The notes below the pieces were generated by a model that had not been told where the DNA came from, did no database searches, and saw only the letters and a program-made list of their open reading frames with translations. From NCBI GenBank assembly GCA_002778535.1, contig PFBP01000002.1:14458-26696 (forward strand): 12,239 nt of DNA, in the 5' to 3' direction. The position numbers and the translations under genes are program-made. Of this stretch, positions 7,117 to 12,239 are shown piece after piece (within the stretch, counting starts at the first letter, position 1; the number at the start of each line of letters is the position of its first letter). Source of the DNA: Candidatus Kuenenbacteria bacterium CG10_big_fil_rev_8_21_14_0_10_36_11. Its GTDB lineage: Bacteria > Patescibacteriota > Patescibacteriia > UBA2196.

Positions 7117-8265
7117 TTATTTAAGATTTAATTTTTCTTGCAAGATATTTAGGCAATGTCGGGCTAATTTTTTATAGTCAAAATTTTCCAAAGCATGCCG
7201 AGCTGCTTTTTCTCCCATCTCGCGCGCCAATTTTTCATCAGTTAAAAGTTTCAGGGTGTAGTCCGCAAGTTCATCAATATCGGCTCGATAGGCAAATATT
7301 TTTGGCTTCTCAAATTTAACTTTAAAAGCCTCATCAAAACCCATCTCCTCATTCACCCATTCATCCGTGAGTTCAACCGTGCCCCCAACTTTTGCCAAAA
7401 ATCCAGTTTCACCATGCACAATAGTATCTTTCGGGCCCATGGCATCAATGGAAATCACTGGCGTACCGCAGGCCATGGCTTCAACTTGAATCATGCCAAA
7501 ACCTTCAATCCTGCTCGGCGCAGCATAAATATTCGCGGCATTCAATAGAAAAGGTACCATCTCTCGGGAAAAATCATCAGTCACATAGACTATCTTGTCC
7601 TTGGGCAAACCCAGTTTATCCATTAAATTCAACTCTTCTTCATGGTGATTATGGGCACATGCGCTGGTGGTTGATTTGCAAACATATTTCCAATTTTTAA
7701 ACTGCTGATTTACTTTAGCAAGGGCCACAATCATTTCCTGAGCACCTTTTGAGGTAGTGTCGCCGCCCATAGTTAAAATCATTTTTTCATCATCTTTTAC
7801 GCCAAACATCCGCCGGACTTCCCTCACGCCAGCCTGGTCTTTTGGCAACGGTCTAAACAATTTGGGATCATAGCCCACATGCAGCACTTCAAAATTTTTA
7901 ACATCAACCATGTCGCGCTTGTATGTTTCTTTAACCCAAAAAGAGGTGACAAAAACCAAAGGCAAAGCATTGATGTCTGAATGATAATTCGCAACCCAGC
8001 CATCTGACAGAAGCCAGGGCACTGGCAAGATATTGAATTTCTGTGGCTCTCTGATTAACTGCGGCGTATCCGCCCACCAGCCAATGCCAATCACCACATC
8101 TGGTTTAATGGCGCGGTAAAAAAATTCCCGTTCTTTAGCACGCTCTTGATAATGCGCAGGATAGCATTCTATTCCGTTTTCTTTTAAGCCCTGATACAAC
8201 AACTGCCCTTGAGTGGACATGCTGCCAAGACTTGCTGGGTGTTCATAGAGAATCAGGAGTTTCAT
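7117..8265 (-). CDS. Family 4 glycosyltransferase (GT-B fold)
   Basis: This is a 382-residue cytoplasmic or membrane-associated glycosyltransferase transferring a sugar from a nucleotide-sugar donor. The C-terminal donor domain is clear: MGGDTTSKGAQEMIVAL (166-182), YAAPSRIEGFGMIQVEAMAC (247-266) with the E254-x7-E262 pair, and GTPVISIDAMGPKDTI followed by HGETGFLA. The N-terminal acceptor domain has LLILYEHPASLGSMSTQGQL. I chose the ATG at 8265. A TTG at 8277 that overlaps the PIG-L stop codon would add MNTL. It is the last gene of an overlapping trio with PIG-L and the PGI/PMI-type isomerase, and it is convergent with the GH130 operon. A GT4 next to a PIG-L deacetylase recalls the MshA/MshB and BshA/BshB pairs of thiol synthesis and also glycolipid pathways. 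The sequence does not decide between them. Confidence 0.9.
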   Translation of the reverse strand: MKLLILYEHPASLGSMSTQGQLLYQGLKENGIECYPAHYQERAKEREFFYRAIKPDVVIGIGWWADTPQLIREPQKFNILPVPWLLSDGWVANYHSDINALPLVFVTSFWVKETYKRDMVDVKNFEVLHVGYDPKLFRPLPKDQAGVREVRRMFGVKDDEKMILTMGGDTTSKGAQEMIVALAKVNQQFKNWKYVCKSTTSACAHNHHEEELNLMDKLGLPKDKIVYVTDDFSREMVPFLLNAANIYAAPSRIEGFGMIQVEAMACGTPVISIDAMGPKDTIVHGETGFLAKVGGTVELTDEWVNEEMGFDEAFKVKFEKPKIFAYRADIDELADYTLKLLTDEKLAREMGEKAARHALENFDYKKLARHCLNILQEKLNLK

Positions 8266-8273
8266 AAGGGTAT

Positions 8274-8876
8274 TCAAAATTTTTTATATGTTTCCTTTTT
8301 AAGGCAGCTTCGGTATTCAAAAGACATTTTTGAATAACCATAAATTTCATGGATAATATCTTTCTTTTGCCGCCAGATAGGATCAGTTAAATTTAAATAA
8401 TGGCTGGCATGTCTATCATCATTAAATATTTTTTTGCTTTTATTTACTTTATAACAAAAAAAATATTTTCTCTTGGCCATCAGTTTTTTTTCTCTAATAA
8501 GTTCCAAGACCGCCAAATGCACGCCAATATGACGTTCATGGCCATATTCACCGTTTAAATTATGAATAAAAAGATAATCAAATTTTTTGGCTGTTAAATT
8601 TTTCAAAATTAATTTTTTAATTAAAGAAACAGATTGCTTAAGCGTCATGATTCCTTCATCTTCCAGGTTGGTTATAATAGCTTTGGCTCTGTATTTTCTC
8701 ATCACTTTTAAAAATTTTGGATAACGATCAATATCATAACAGCGGCAGAGAGAAAAAATGGTCCAATTGGTTTTTAGGTTTTGCAAAATTGTCCCACCCA
8801 TCCAAATTGTTTCATCATCAGGATGAGCCACAATAATTAGAGCGCGTCTATTAGGAGCAAGGTTTAAGTTTTGCAT
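8274..8876 (-). CDS. PIG-L family N-acetyl-sugar deacetylase (LmbE-like)
   Basis: This is a 200-residue soluble, zinc-dependent deacetylase by family, removing the acetyl group from an N-acetylglucosamine-type residue on a small glycoconjugate. The signature AHPDDE occupies residues 17-22 (zinc ligands expected at H18 and D21, with D20 as catalytic base). The second metal-binding segment is GEYGHERHIGVH (109-120), whose first H-x2-H pair supplies the third ligand. Length is slightly below the usual 220-250. Its 5' end overlaps the isomerase gene by 26 nt and its stop touches the GT4 start region, so translation of the three is probably coupled. The ATG at 8876 is the natural start because the AHPDDE strand follows closely. 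The acceptor substrate is unknown; the neighbouring GT4 probably makes it. Confidence 0.9.
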   Translation of the reverse strand: MQNLNLAPNRRALIIVAHPDDETIWMGGTILQNLKTNWTIFSLCRCYDIDRYPKFLKVMRKYRAKAIITNLEDEGIMTLKQSVSLIKKLILKNLTAKKFDYLFIHNLNGEYGHERHIGVHLAVLELIREKKLMAKRKYFFCYKVNKSKKIFNDDRHASHYLNLTDPIWRQKKDIIHEIYGYSKMSFEYRSCLKKETYKKF

Positions 8877-9927
8877 ATTTAATTTTTGAAATAAATTCTC
8901 TTGATTTCAAGTTATAAGAAACGGCTAAAAAATAAACAACATATTGGATAAATAAAAGTGCGGAAAAAAACTTTTTAAAGAAATCATCCTGATCCATCTT
9001 TATTACGACTAGCTCAATATTTTTATTTTGTTTTATTTTAGCAGTTAAAACCTTGACTAAATTTTGTATCTTATTTTTAGTGTATTGGTCTTCTTTATTA
9101 TCTTCAAAAATAACAGCCGCAAGTTTTGCCTTAGGCTCTGCAAACACAGCCACTTCACAATGGGTAAATTCGTGAAAAGAATTTAGATGGACCGGCGCCA
9201 AAGCCATTTCATTAAAATGCATCACTGCTAATTTCAAAAGTGTTAAATGCCATTTTGGGGTAGCTAAAAGTATCACTTCCCTATCCTTAAATTTTTGAGC
9301 CATCTTTTTGGCTTCACTAATTTTTTTTTGATTAAATTCTTTTTTTAAATACCTGACTGTATCTGATAACTTTGACTGATAATTATGCTTTATTATTTTC
9401 AATTCAAAAAATATATCAAGCAAAATAGCAAAAAATTGTGGGGCATGCAAAAGAGAATATTTTTCATTAGGATTTCTTAATCGCCAATAAATCACGGAAA
9501 TATTTTGAGTTTCAGCAATCTTACCCAGCCTGCCTCCCGAGGTTAAAAAAATAACATTTTTAGTTAACTTTTTTATCTGCTCATAAAATTTAACCGGCTC
9601 ATTGGAATTACCGCCAAAAGAGCTTATGATGAATAAAATTTTATCATCTTTTAAAATCTCTCTGTTAATTGAATAATCCAGATCATAATCATTCACCACT
9701 TCAATAAAGATTGGGATTTTTTGGTCCACAAAAAAACCTTTGATCATATCTGCCACAATTGCTGAACATCCCATCCCGCAAAAAACAATCCGCTTAAAGT
9801 GGCCGCGCTTAATTTTTTGCTTTAAGCCGGCTCTTAACCCGCCCAAAGAATGGTCTTTATTCCACAAAAGACTGTTTAAATATTCCTTTTCAATAAACTC
9901 CTTGTATTTTTTTAATCTTGGTTGCAT
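8851..9927 (-). CDS. Bifunctional phosphoglucose/phosphomannose isomerase-like protein (tandem SIS domains)
   Basis: This is a 358-residue protein of the archaeal/bacterial PGI/PMI family, which interconverts fructose-6-phosphate with glucose-6-phosphate and mannose-6-phosphate. The first SIS domain has RIVFCGMGCSAIVADMI (46-62), matching the GMGGSA loop, and ISSFGGNSNEP (101-111), matching the SGNTEE phosphate loop in altered form. The second SIS domain carries HFNEMALAP (237-245) in place of the family's NHNE motif, and H256 within FHEFTHCEV. E240 and H256 are 16 residues apart, the spacing recalled for the catalytic Glu/His pair of this family. The changed phosphate-loop residues mean altered substrate preference is possible. 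It leads the isomerase/PIG-L/GT4 trio, where it could supply mannose- or glucosamine-type precursors. Confidence 0.8.
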   Translation of the reverse strand: MQPRLKKYKEFIEKEYLNSLLWNKDHSLGGLRAGLKQKIKRGHFKRIVFCGMGCSAIVADMIKGFFVDQKIPIFIEVVNDYDLDYSINREILKDDKILFIISSFGGNSNEPVKFYEQIKKLTKNVIFLTSGGRLGKIAETQNISVIYWRLRNPNEKYSLLHAPQFFAILLDIFFELKIIKHNYQSKLSDTVRYLKKEFNQKKISEAKKMAQKFKDREVILLATPKWHLTLLKLAVMHFNEMALAPVHLNSFHEFTHCEVAVFAEPKAKLAAVIFEDNKEDQYTKNKIQNLVKVLTAKIKQNKNIELVVIKMDQDDFFKKFFSALLFIQYVVYFLAVSYNLKSREFISKIKYAKLKPCS

Positions 9928-9975
9928 ATCGTATTCTCATCTCTACTAAACGCTTCTTTGAGGGTTTCTACTTGT

Positions 9976-9989
9976 CTGCCTGTAGGCAG
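9976..9989. repeat. Short inverted repeat CTGCC-TGTA-GGCAG
   Basis: CTGCC (9976-9980) and GGCAG (9985-9989) are exact inverted copies around TGTA, and the symmetry extends one base further in (CCT/AGG). It lies between the isomerase gene and tRNA-Asn. It is GC-rich compared with its surroundings and resembles small dispersed palindromes seen in CPR-type genomes. There is no U-tract on either side, so it is not an intrinsic terminator. Confidence 0.45.
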
Positions 9990-10005
9990 GGATTCGAACT
10001 GGACC
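9989..10005 (-). other. Orphan T-arm-like sequence downstream of tRNA-Asn
   Basis: The minus strand contains CCAGTTCGAATCCC, the form of a tRNA T-loop (GTTCGAATC), about 25 nt beyond the end of tRNA-Asn. The flanking bases do not pair as a T-stem and no D-arm or anticodon arm lies upstream other than those of tRNA-Asn. It may be the relic of a second tRNA or of a partial duplication: GGTCC and CGAATCC occur in the same order in tRNA-Asn. It is not a functional tRNA. Confidence 0.3.
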
Positions 10006-10013
10006 AATTTCTT

Positions 10014-10112
10014 AATCCTGATAAAACTCCTGGACTCGGATTCGGACCGAGAACCAACTGCTTAACAGGCAGTCGCTCTACCGTTGAGCTATCCAGGAAT
10101 TTTATCAGGACT
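10014..10112. repeat. Long inverted repeat enclosing tRNA-Asn
   Basis: The segments 10014-10034 and 10092-10112 are near-perfect inverted copies. In the minus-strand transcript the 7-bp acceptor stem continues outward without interruption through a U-G pair (10099 with 10027), eleven Watson-Crick pairs, then a G-U and an A-U. This adds 14 pairs and makes a helix of about 21 bp in the precursor. The outer arms read CCTGATAAAA and TTTTATCAGG. Ordinary tRNA precursors are single-stranded at these flanks. Confidence 0.85.
10027..10098 (-). tRNA. tRNA-Asn (anticodon GTT)
   Basis: The minus strand folds as a complete cloverleaf of 72 nt: acceptor TCCTGGA/TCCAGGA, D-arm GCTC-AACGGTA-GAGC, anticodon arm ACTGC-CTGTTAA-GCAGT with anticodon GTT at 10066-10064, a five-base variable loop TGGTT, and T-arm CTCGG-TCCGAAT-CCGAG. 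Discriminator is G, as usual for tRNA-Asn. CCA is not encoded, so it must be added after transcription. The T-loop reads TCC rather than TTC, so position 55 is C where nearly all elongator tRNAs have U (pseudouridine). The gene lies 49 nt downstream of rpoD on the same strand and may be co-transcribed with it. Both flanks pair with each other (see the enclosing inverted repeat). Confidence 0.93.
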
Positions 10113-10147
10113 CTACGCCTGAATTATCCTCAAATAAATTTTTTATT

Positions 10148-11455
10148 TTAATAATCCAATAATTTCCTCATGCCAATGTGGTCTTTGATGCGCTCTAAAG
10201 CTTTGGCTTCAATCTGACGGATACGTTCGCGCGTCACGCCAAATTCCTGGCCCACTTCTTCCAAAGTATGGAACACACCATCTTCCAGCCCAAAACGCAT
10301 TTCCAGAATTTTCTGCTCGCGCGGAGTTAATTCATGAATAATATCTTTAATATGAGTTTTTAATAATTCCAAAGCCGTGGCTTTATCAGGCGCCAAAGTT
10401 TTAAAATCCTGCATAAAATCAACCAATTTTGAATCATCATCGCCATCATCGCCGACCGATGATTCCAAAGAGATTGTCTCCTGGGAGATTTTAATAATAT
10501 GCCGGATTTTTTCCACTTCTTCGCCCATTTCCGCGGCAATTTCTTCTGGCAATGGCTCTCGGCCAAGATCCTGAATCAAACGGCGCTGAACCTGCTGAAA
10601 TTTATTGATCGTCTCTACCATATGCACCGGGATTCTAATGGTGCGCGACTGATCAGCCAAAGCGCGCGTAATGGCCTGGCGAATCCACCAGGTGGCATAA
10701 GTGGAAAATTTATAGCCTTTGCGATAATCAAATTTTTCCACGGCGCGGAAAATGCCCACATTGCCTTCCTGAATCAAATCCAATAGAGTTAGACCACCCC
10801 GGCCAGCGAATTTTTTGGCAATAGAAACAACCAGGCGCAGATTAGACTCAATCAATTTTTTCTTTGCTTCTTTATCTCCCTTTTCTTTGCGCTTGGCCAA
10901 CTGCATTTCTTCATCAGTGGTTAAAAGCGGCACTTTACCAATTTCCCTCAAATACATCTGGATGGAATCGGCAAAAATATCAGTTAAGTCTGATCTTTTT
11001 GAATCGCCCAAAAGCCCAAGCCCGCTTAAAACTTTTTTGCGGTCTTCGGTTTTGGATAAAAGGCCCATTTCGCCTTCAATTACCTGGATGCTGGAGTGTT
11101 CCAGAAGCGCGAGAAATTTTTCATATTCCAGCATGTATTCTTCCGCTTCTGGAAAAGCAATTAAAATTTCCGCTTCAGTAAGAAAGCCGCGCGTCCTGCC
11201 TTTTTGAAAAAGCATGTCTAATTGTTTTTCATCAGGAAAAATTTGTTTGGCAACTTTCTGCTTTTTTGTTTTATATCTATTTTTCTTAAAAAATTTTCTA
11301 GCTTTATTTTTTTTATCAAATTTCACGTGTCTGATTTTTGCCTTTTTCAGCAATTTTGGTTTTTTATTTTTTCCAGCTTTAAAATTCCCTAATTTTTTAG
11401 AGGGTTTATTTTTTTTGCTGATTTTTTTAATTTTCTTGATGATTTTTTTGGACAT
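10148..11455 (-). CDS. rpoD: Primary sigma factor RpoD (sigma-70)
   Basis: This is a 435-residue housekeeping sigma factor that directs core RNA polymerase to -35/-10 promoters. A region 1.1-like segment lies at about 75-130. Region 1.2 is around 156-190 (DSIQMYLREIGKVPLLT). Region 2 includes NLRLVVSIAKKFAGRG (205-220), LIQEGNVGIFRAVEKFDYRK (227-246) and YKFSTYATWWIRQAI (248-262), the -10 recognition and melting segment. Region 3 is about 278-355. Region 4 is about 362-432 with HTLEEVGQEFGVTRERIRQI (396-415), the -35-binding helix-turn-helix. The acidic stretch GDDGDDDS (335-342) is typical of region 3.2. The first 70 residues are unusual: 31 are lysine, with almost no acidic residues. The extended -10 and -35 motifs seen in this window match its expected specificity. 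Confidence 0.97.
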   Translation of the reverse strand: MSKKIIKKIKKISKKNKPSKKLGNFKAGKNKKPKLLKKAKIRHVKFDKKNKARKFFKKNRYKTKKQKVAKQIFPDEKQLDMLFQKGRTRGFLTEAEILIAFPEAEEYMLEYEKFLALLEHSSIQVIEGEMGLLSKTEDRKKVLSGLGLLGDSKRSDLTDIFADSIQMYLREIGKVPLLTTDEEMQLAKRKEKGDKEAKKKLIESNLRLVVSIAKKFAGRGGLTLLDLIQEGNVGIFRAVEKFDYRKGYKFSTYATWWIRQAITRALADQSRTIRIPVHMVETINKFQQVQRRLIQDLGREPLPEEIAAEMGEEVEKIRHIIKISQETISLESSVGDDGDDDSKLVDFMQDFKTLAPDKATALELLKTHIKDIIHELTPREQKILEMRFGLEDGVFHTLEEVGQEFGVTRERIRQIEAKALERIKDHIGMRKLLDY

Positions 11456-11509
11456 AAGAATATGAGGATTAAAAAAATAAAGGAATAGAAAAAATGTGTC
11501 TCTTCTTTT

Positions 11510-11537
11510 GTCATCCTGAACTTGATTCAGGATCCAG
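11510..11537. repeat. Palindromic repeat, possible nomadic element
   Basis: ATCCTGAA (11513-11520) and TTCAGGAT (11526-11533) are exact inverted copies around a CTTGA loop, flanked by GTC and CCAG. The core closely resembles small TCATCCTGAA...TTCAGGATCC palindromes scattered in many bacterial genomes. It sits in the 118-bp gap between the caspase-like gene and rpoD. On the minus strand the hairpin is followed by GACAAAAG rather than a U-tract, so it is not a standard terminator. It may be transcribed as part of the rpoD leader. Confidence 0.6.
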
Positions 11538-11573
11538 AAATTTTATTTTTATTCCAAACTTCCAATTTCAATT

Positions 11574-12215
11574 TTATTTATCTTCTCTTTCGTAGCATAC
11601 CTGGTGTTGCATATCCCAAATTAAATATCTTACAACAGAACCACCTATCGCCACAGATTGACTGGATAAAAGTTTCCTAATATTACGAACAAAAGATTTT
11701 TTAGAATTAAAATGCGCCTTTTTTGGCGAATGATCCTTTAACAAAGAAACCATCACTTGATTAGCTGGCTCTAAAAACATTTCGGCCGTTTTATCCTGTT
11801 CTGGGCGTGTTTGTTTATTTTCTTCATATAAAAATATAAAATCTTCATCATAACCGATATATGCCTCGGCGCCAGATTTTACACTTTGTGGTCCTAAAAT
11901 TTTTCCAGAACAACAAGATAAGGCATAAACAATTTTTGATTTTAAAATTTTCTCATTTTCCCCTGCATGAATAAGCTCCTCATTATCTTGACCAGCGACT
12001 ACCTCCGAATCACCATGCCCATTCAAAAATACTAGGTTCGGTTCATGTTTTTTCATCATACTTTCAAATTCTTTTCTATTAGCGCGTTTCCCGCTGAGAT
12101 CAAAAACTTTGCCACATTTTTCTTTGGCAAGTCCAATTATTTTCTCTGCCCAAATAAAAAGATAACGAGTTGTTAAATCAAAATTCGGTCTCGTTATCAA
12201 CAAACTATGTTTCAT
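11574..12215 (-). CDS. Putative caspase/CHAT-like cysteine peptidase (clan CD fold)
   Basis: This is a 213-residue soluble protein with no signal peptide. The central part has the alternating strand/motif layout of caspase-hemoglobinase folds: a strand ending in histidine, NLVFLNGHGDSE (60-71, H67), then IVYALSCCSGKIL (95-107) with C101-C102-S103-G104, which recalls the SCHSG of metacaspases and the SACxSG of CHAT domains. H67 and C101 (or C102) are the likely dyad. A strand GAEAYIGYDEDF (115-126) follows, as in CHAT and gingipain-type proteins. There is no attached sensor, TPR or death-type domain, so it is a minimal standalone unit. It is upstream of rpoD on the same strand, separated by 118 bp. 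Some such proteins are inactive or act in regulated proteolysis or defence. Proteolytic activity here is inferred from motifs only. Confidence 0.65.
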   Translation of the reverse strand: MKHSLLITRPNFDLTTRYLFIWAEKIIGLAKEKCGKVFDLSGKRANRKEFESMMKKHEPNLVFLNGHGDSEVVAGQDNEELIHAGENEKILKSKIVYALSCCSGKILGPQSVKSGAEAYIGYDEDFIFLYEENKQTRPEQDKTAEMFLEPANQVMVSLLKDHSPKKAHFNSKKSFVRNIRKLLSSQSVAIGGSVVRYLIWDMQHQVCYEREDK

Positions 12216-12239
12216 ATAAAATTCCGTCTTTTAATCCAC

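Noticed and set aside
7065..7135. AT-only inverted repeat (AAAAATTAAAT / ATTTAATTTTT) between convergent genes, as a bidirectional terminator
   Set aside because: The stem would be purely A/T with a loop of about 50 nt and no GC-rich stem before a U-tract, and one arm lies inside the GT4 coding end. Not convincing as an intrinsic terminator.
10099..10104. TAAAAT preceded by TGA as an extended -10 promoter for tRNA-Asn
   Set aside because: It would start transcription inside the mature tRNA, so it cannot drive it. The sequence is better explained as one arm of the inverted repeat.
9918..10151. Plus-strand open frame across the tRNA region
   Set aside because: It runs antisense through tRNA-Asn and the inverted repeat. 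The translation has no family resemblance and no promoter or ribosome-binding site.
10377..11465. Several plus-strand and alternate-frame open frames within rpoD
   Set aside because: All overlap the strongly conserved sigma-70 coding frame and reflect its codon pattern on the other strand.
11510..11545. Hairpin as a rho-independent terminator of the caspase-like gene
   Set aside because: On the minus strand the stem is followed by GACAAAAG, not a run of U. The T-rich stretch lies on the other side, where no plus-strand gene ends.
1..12239. CRISPR array, transposase, integrase or toxin-antitoxin pair
   Set aside because: No regularly spaced direct repeats and no protein with the matching motifs were found on either strand.
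1..12239. Alternative genetic code with UGA read as glycine
   Set aside because: TGA serves as a normal terminator, for example at the end of the PIG-L gene, and glycine positions in conserved motifs are encoded by GGN codons.

Overview
The window is AT-rich, tightly packed bacterial DNA. It holds ten complete protein genes, the start of an eleventh cut off at the left edge, and one tRNA gene. The mix suggests an uncultivated, reduced-genome bacterium of the Candidate Phyla Radiation / Patescibacteria, perhaps Parcubacteria-like. It includes a short membrane-anchored Gmad2/GerMN protein, a GH130 enzyme, a GT4 protein fused to an (alpha/alpha)6-type domain, a bifunctional phosphoglucose/phosphomannose isomerase, and an RpoD with a lysine-rich N-terminal tail. 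Start codons mostly lack a Shine-Dalgarno sequence. TGA is used as an ordinary stop, so the UGA-glycine code of some CPR lineages is not in use here. The phylum assignment is inference from gene content, not from a marker phylogeny.

Left block (about 1-2442, minus strand). A HAD-family phosphatase (2442-1630) is followed by a conserved uncharacterised CPxC protein (1578-1093) and a Gmad2/GerMN lipoprotein-like surface protein (1078-104, slightly overlapping if its GTG start is used). The truncated gene at 49-1 begins with a run of asparagines. It has a near-consensus extended -10 promoter placed so close to the ATG that the message would be almost leaderless.

Middle block (2570-7066, plus strand). 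A GH130 mannoside phosphorylase-type enzyme, a GT4 glycosyltransferase fused to an (alpha/alpha)6-like domain, and a GH100/GH63-like (alpha/alpha)6 glycosidase form a likely operon. It diverges from the HAD phosphatase across a 127-bp region that contains a perfect 16-bp palindrome and a second inverted repeat. Together these look like a cassette for making, trimming and recycling a mannose- or glucose-containing oligosaccharide. The product is unknown.

Right block (12215-7117, minus strand). From upstream to downstream this holds: a small caspase/CHAT-like (clan CD) putative peptidase, the housekeeping sigma factor RpoD, tRNA-Asn(GTT), and an overlapping trio of a PGI/PMI-type isomerase, a PIG-L deacetylase and a GT4 glycosyltransferase. 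The isomerase could feed mannose-6-phosphate to glycosyl donors. The deacetylase and GT4 pair could build an amino-sugar glycoconjugate.

The most unusual non-coding signal is the tRNA-Asn. Its acceptor stem continues about 14 bp into both flanks as one long helix of about 21 bp, and its T-loop has C instead of U at position 55. I see no CRISPR array, transposase, integrase, rRNA or complete insertion sequence.
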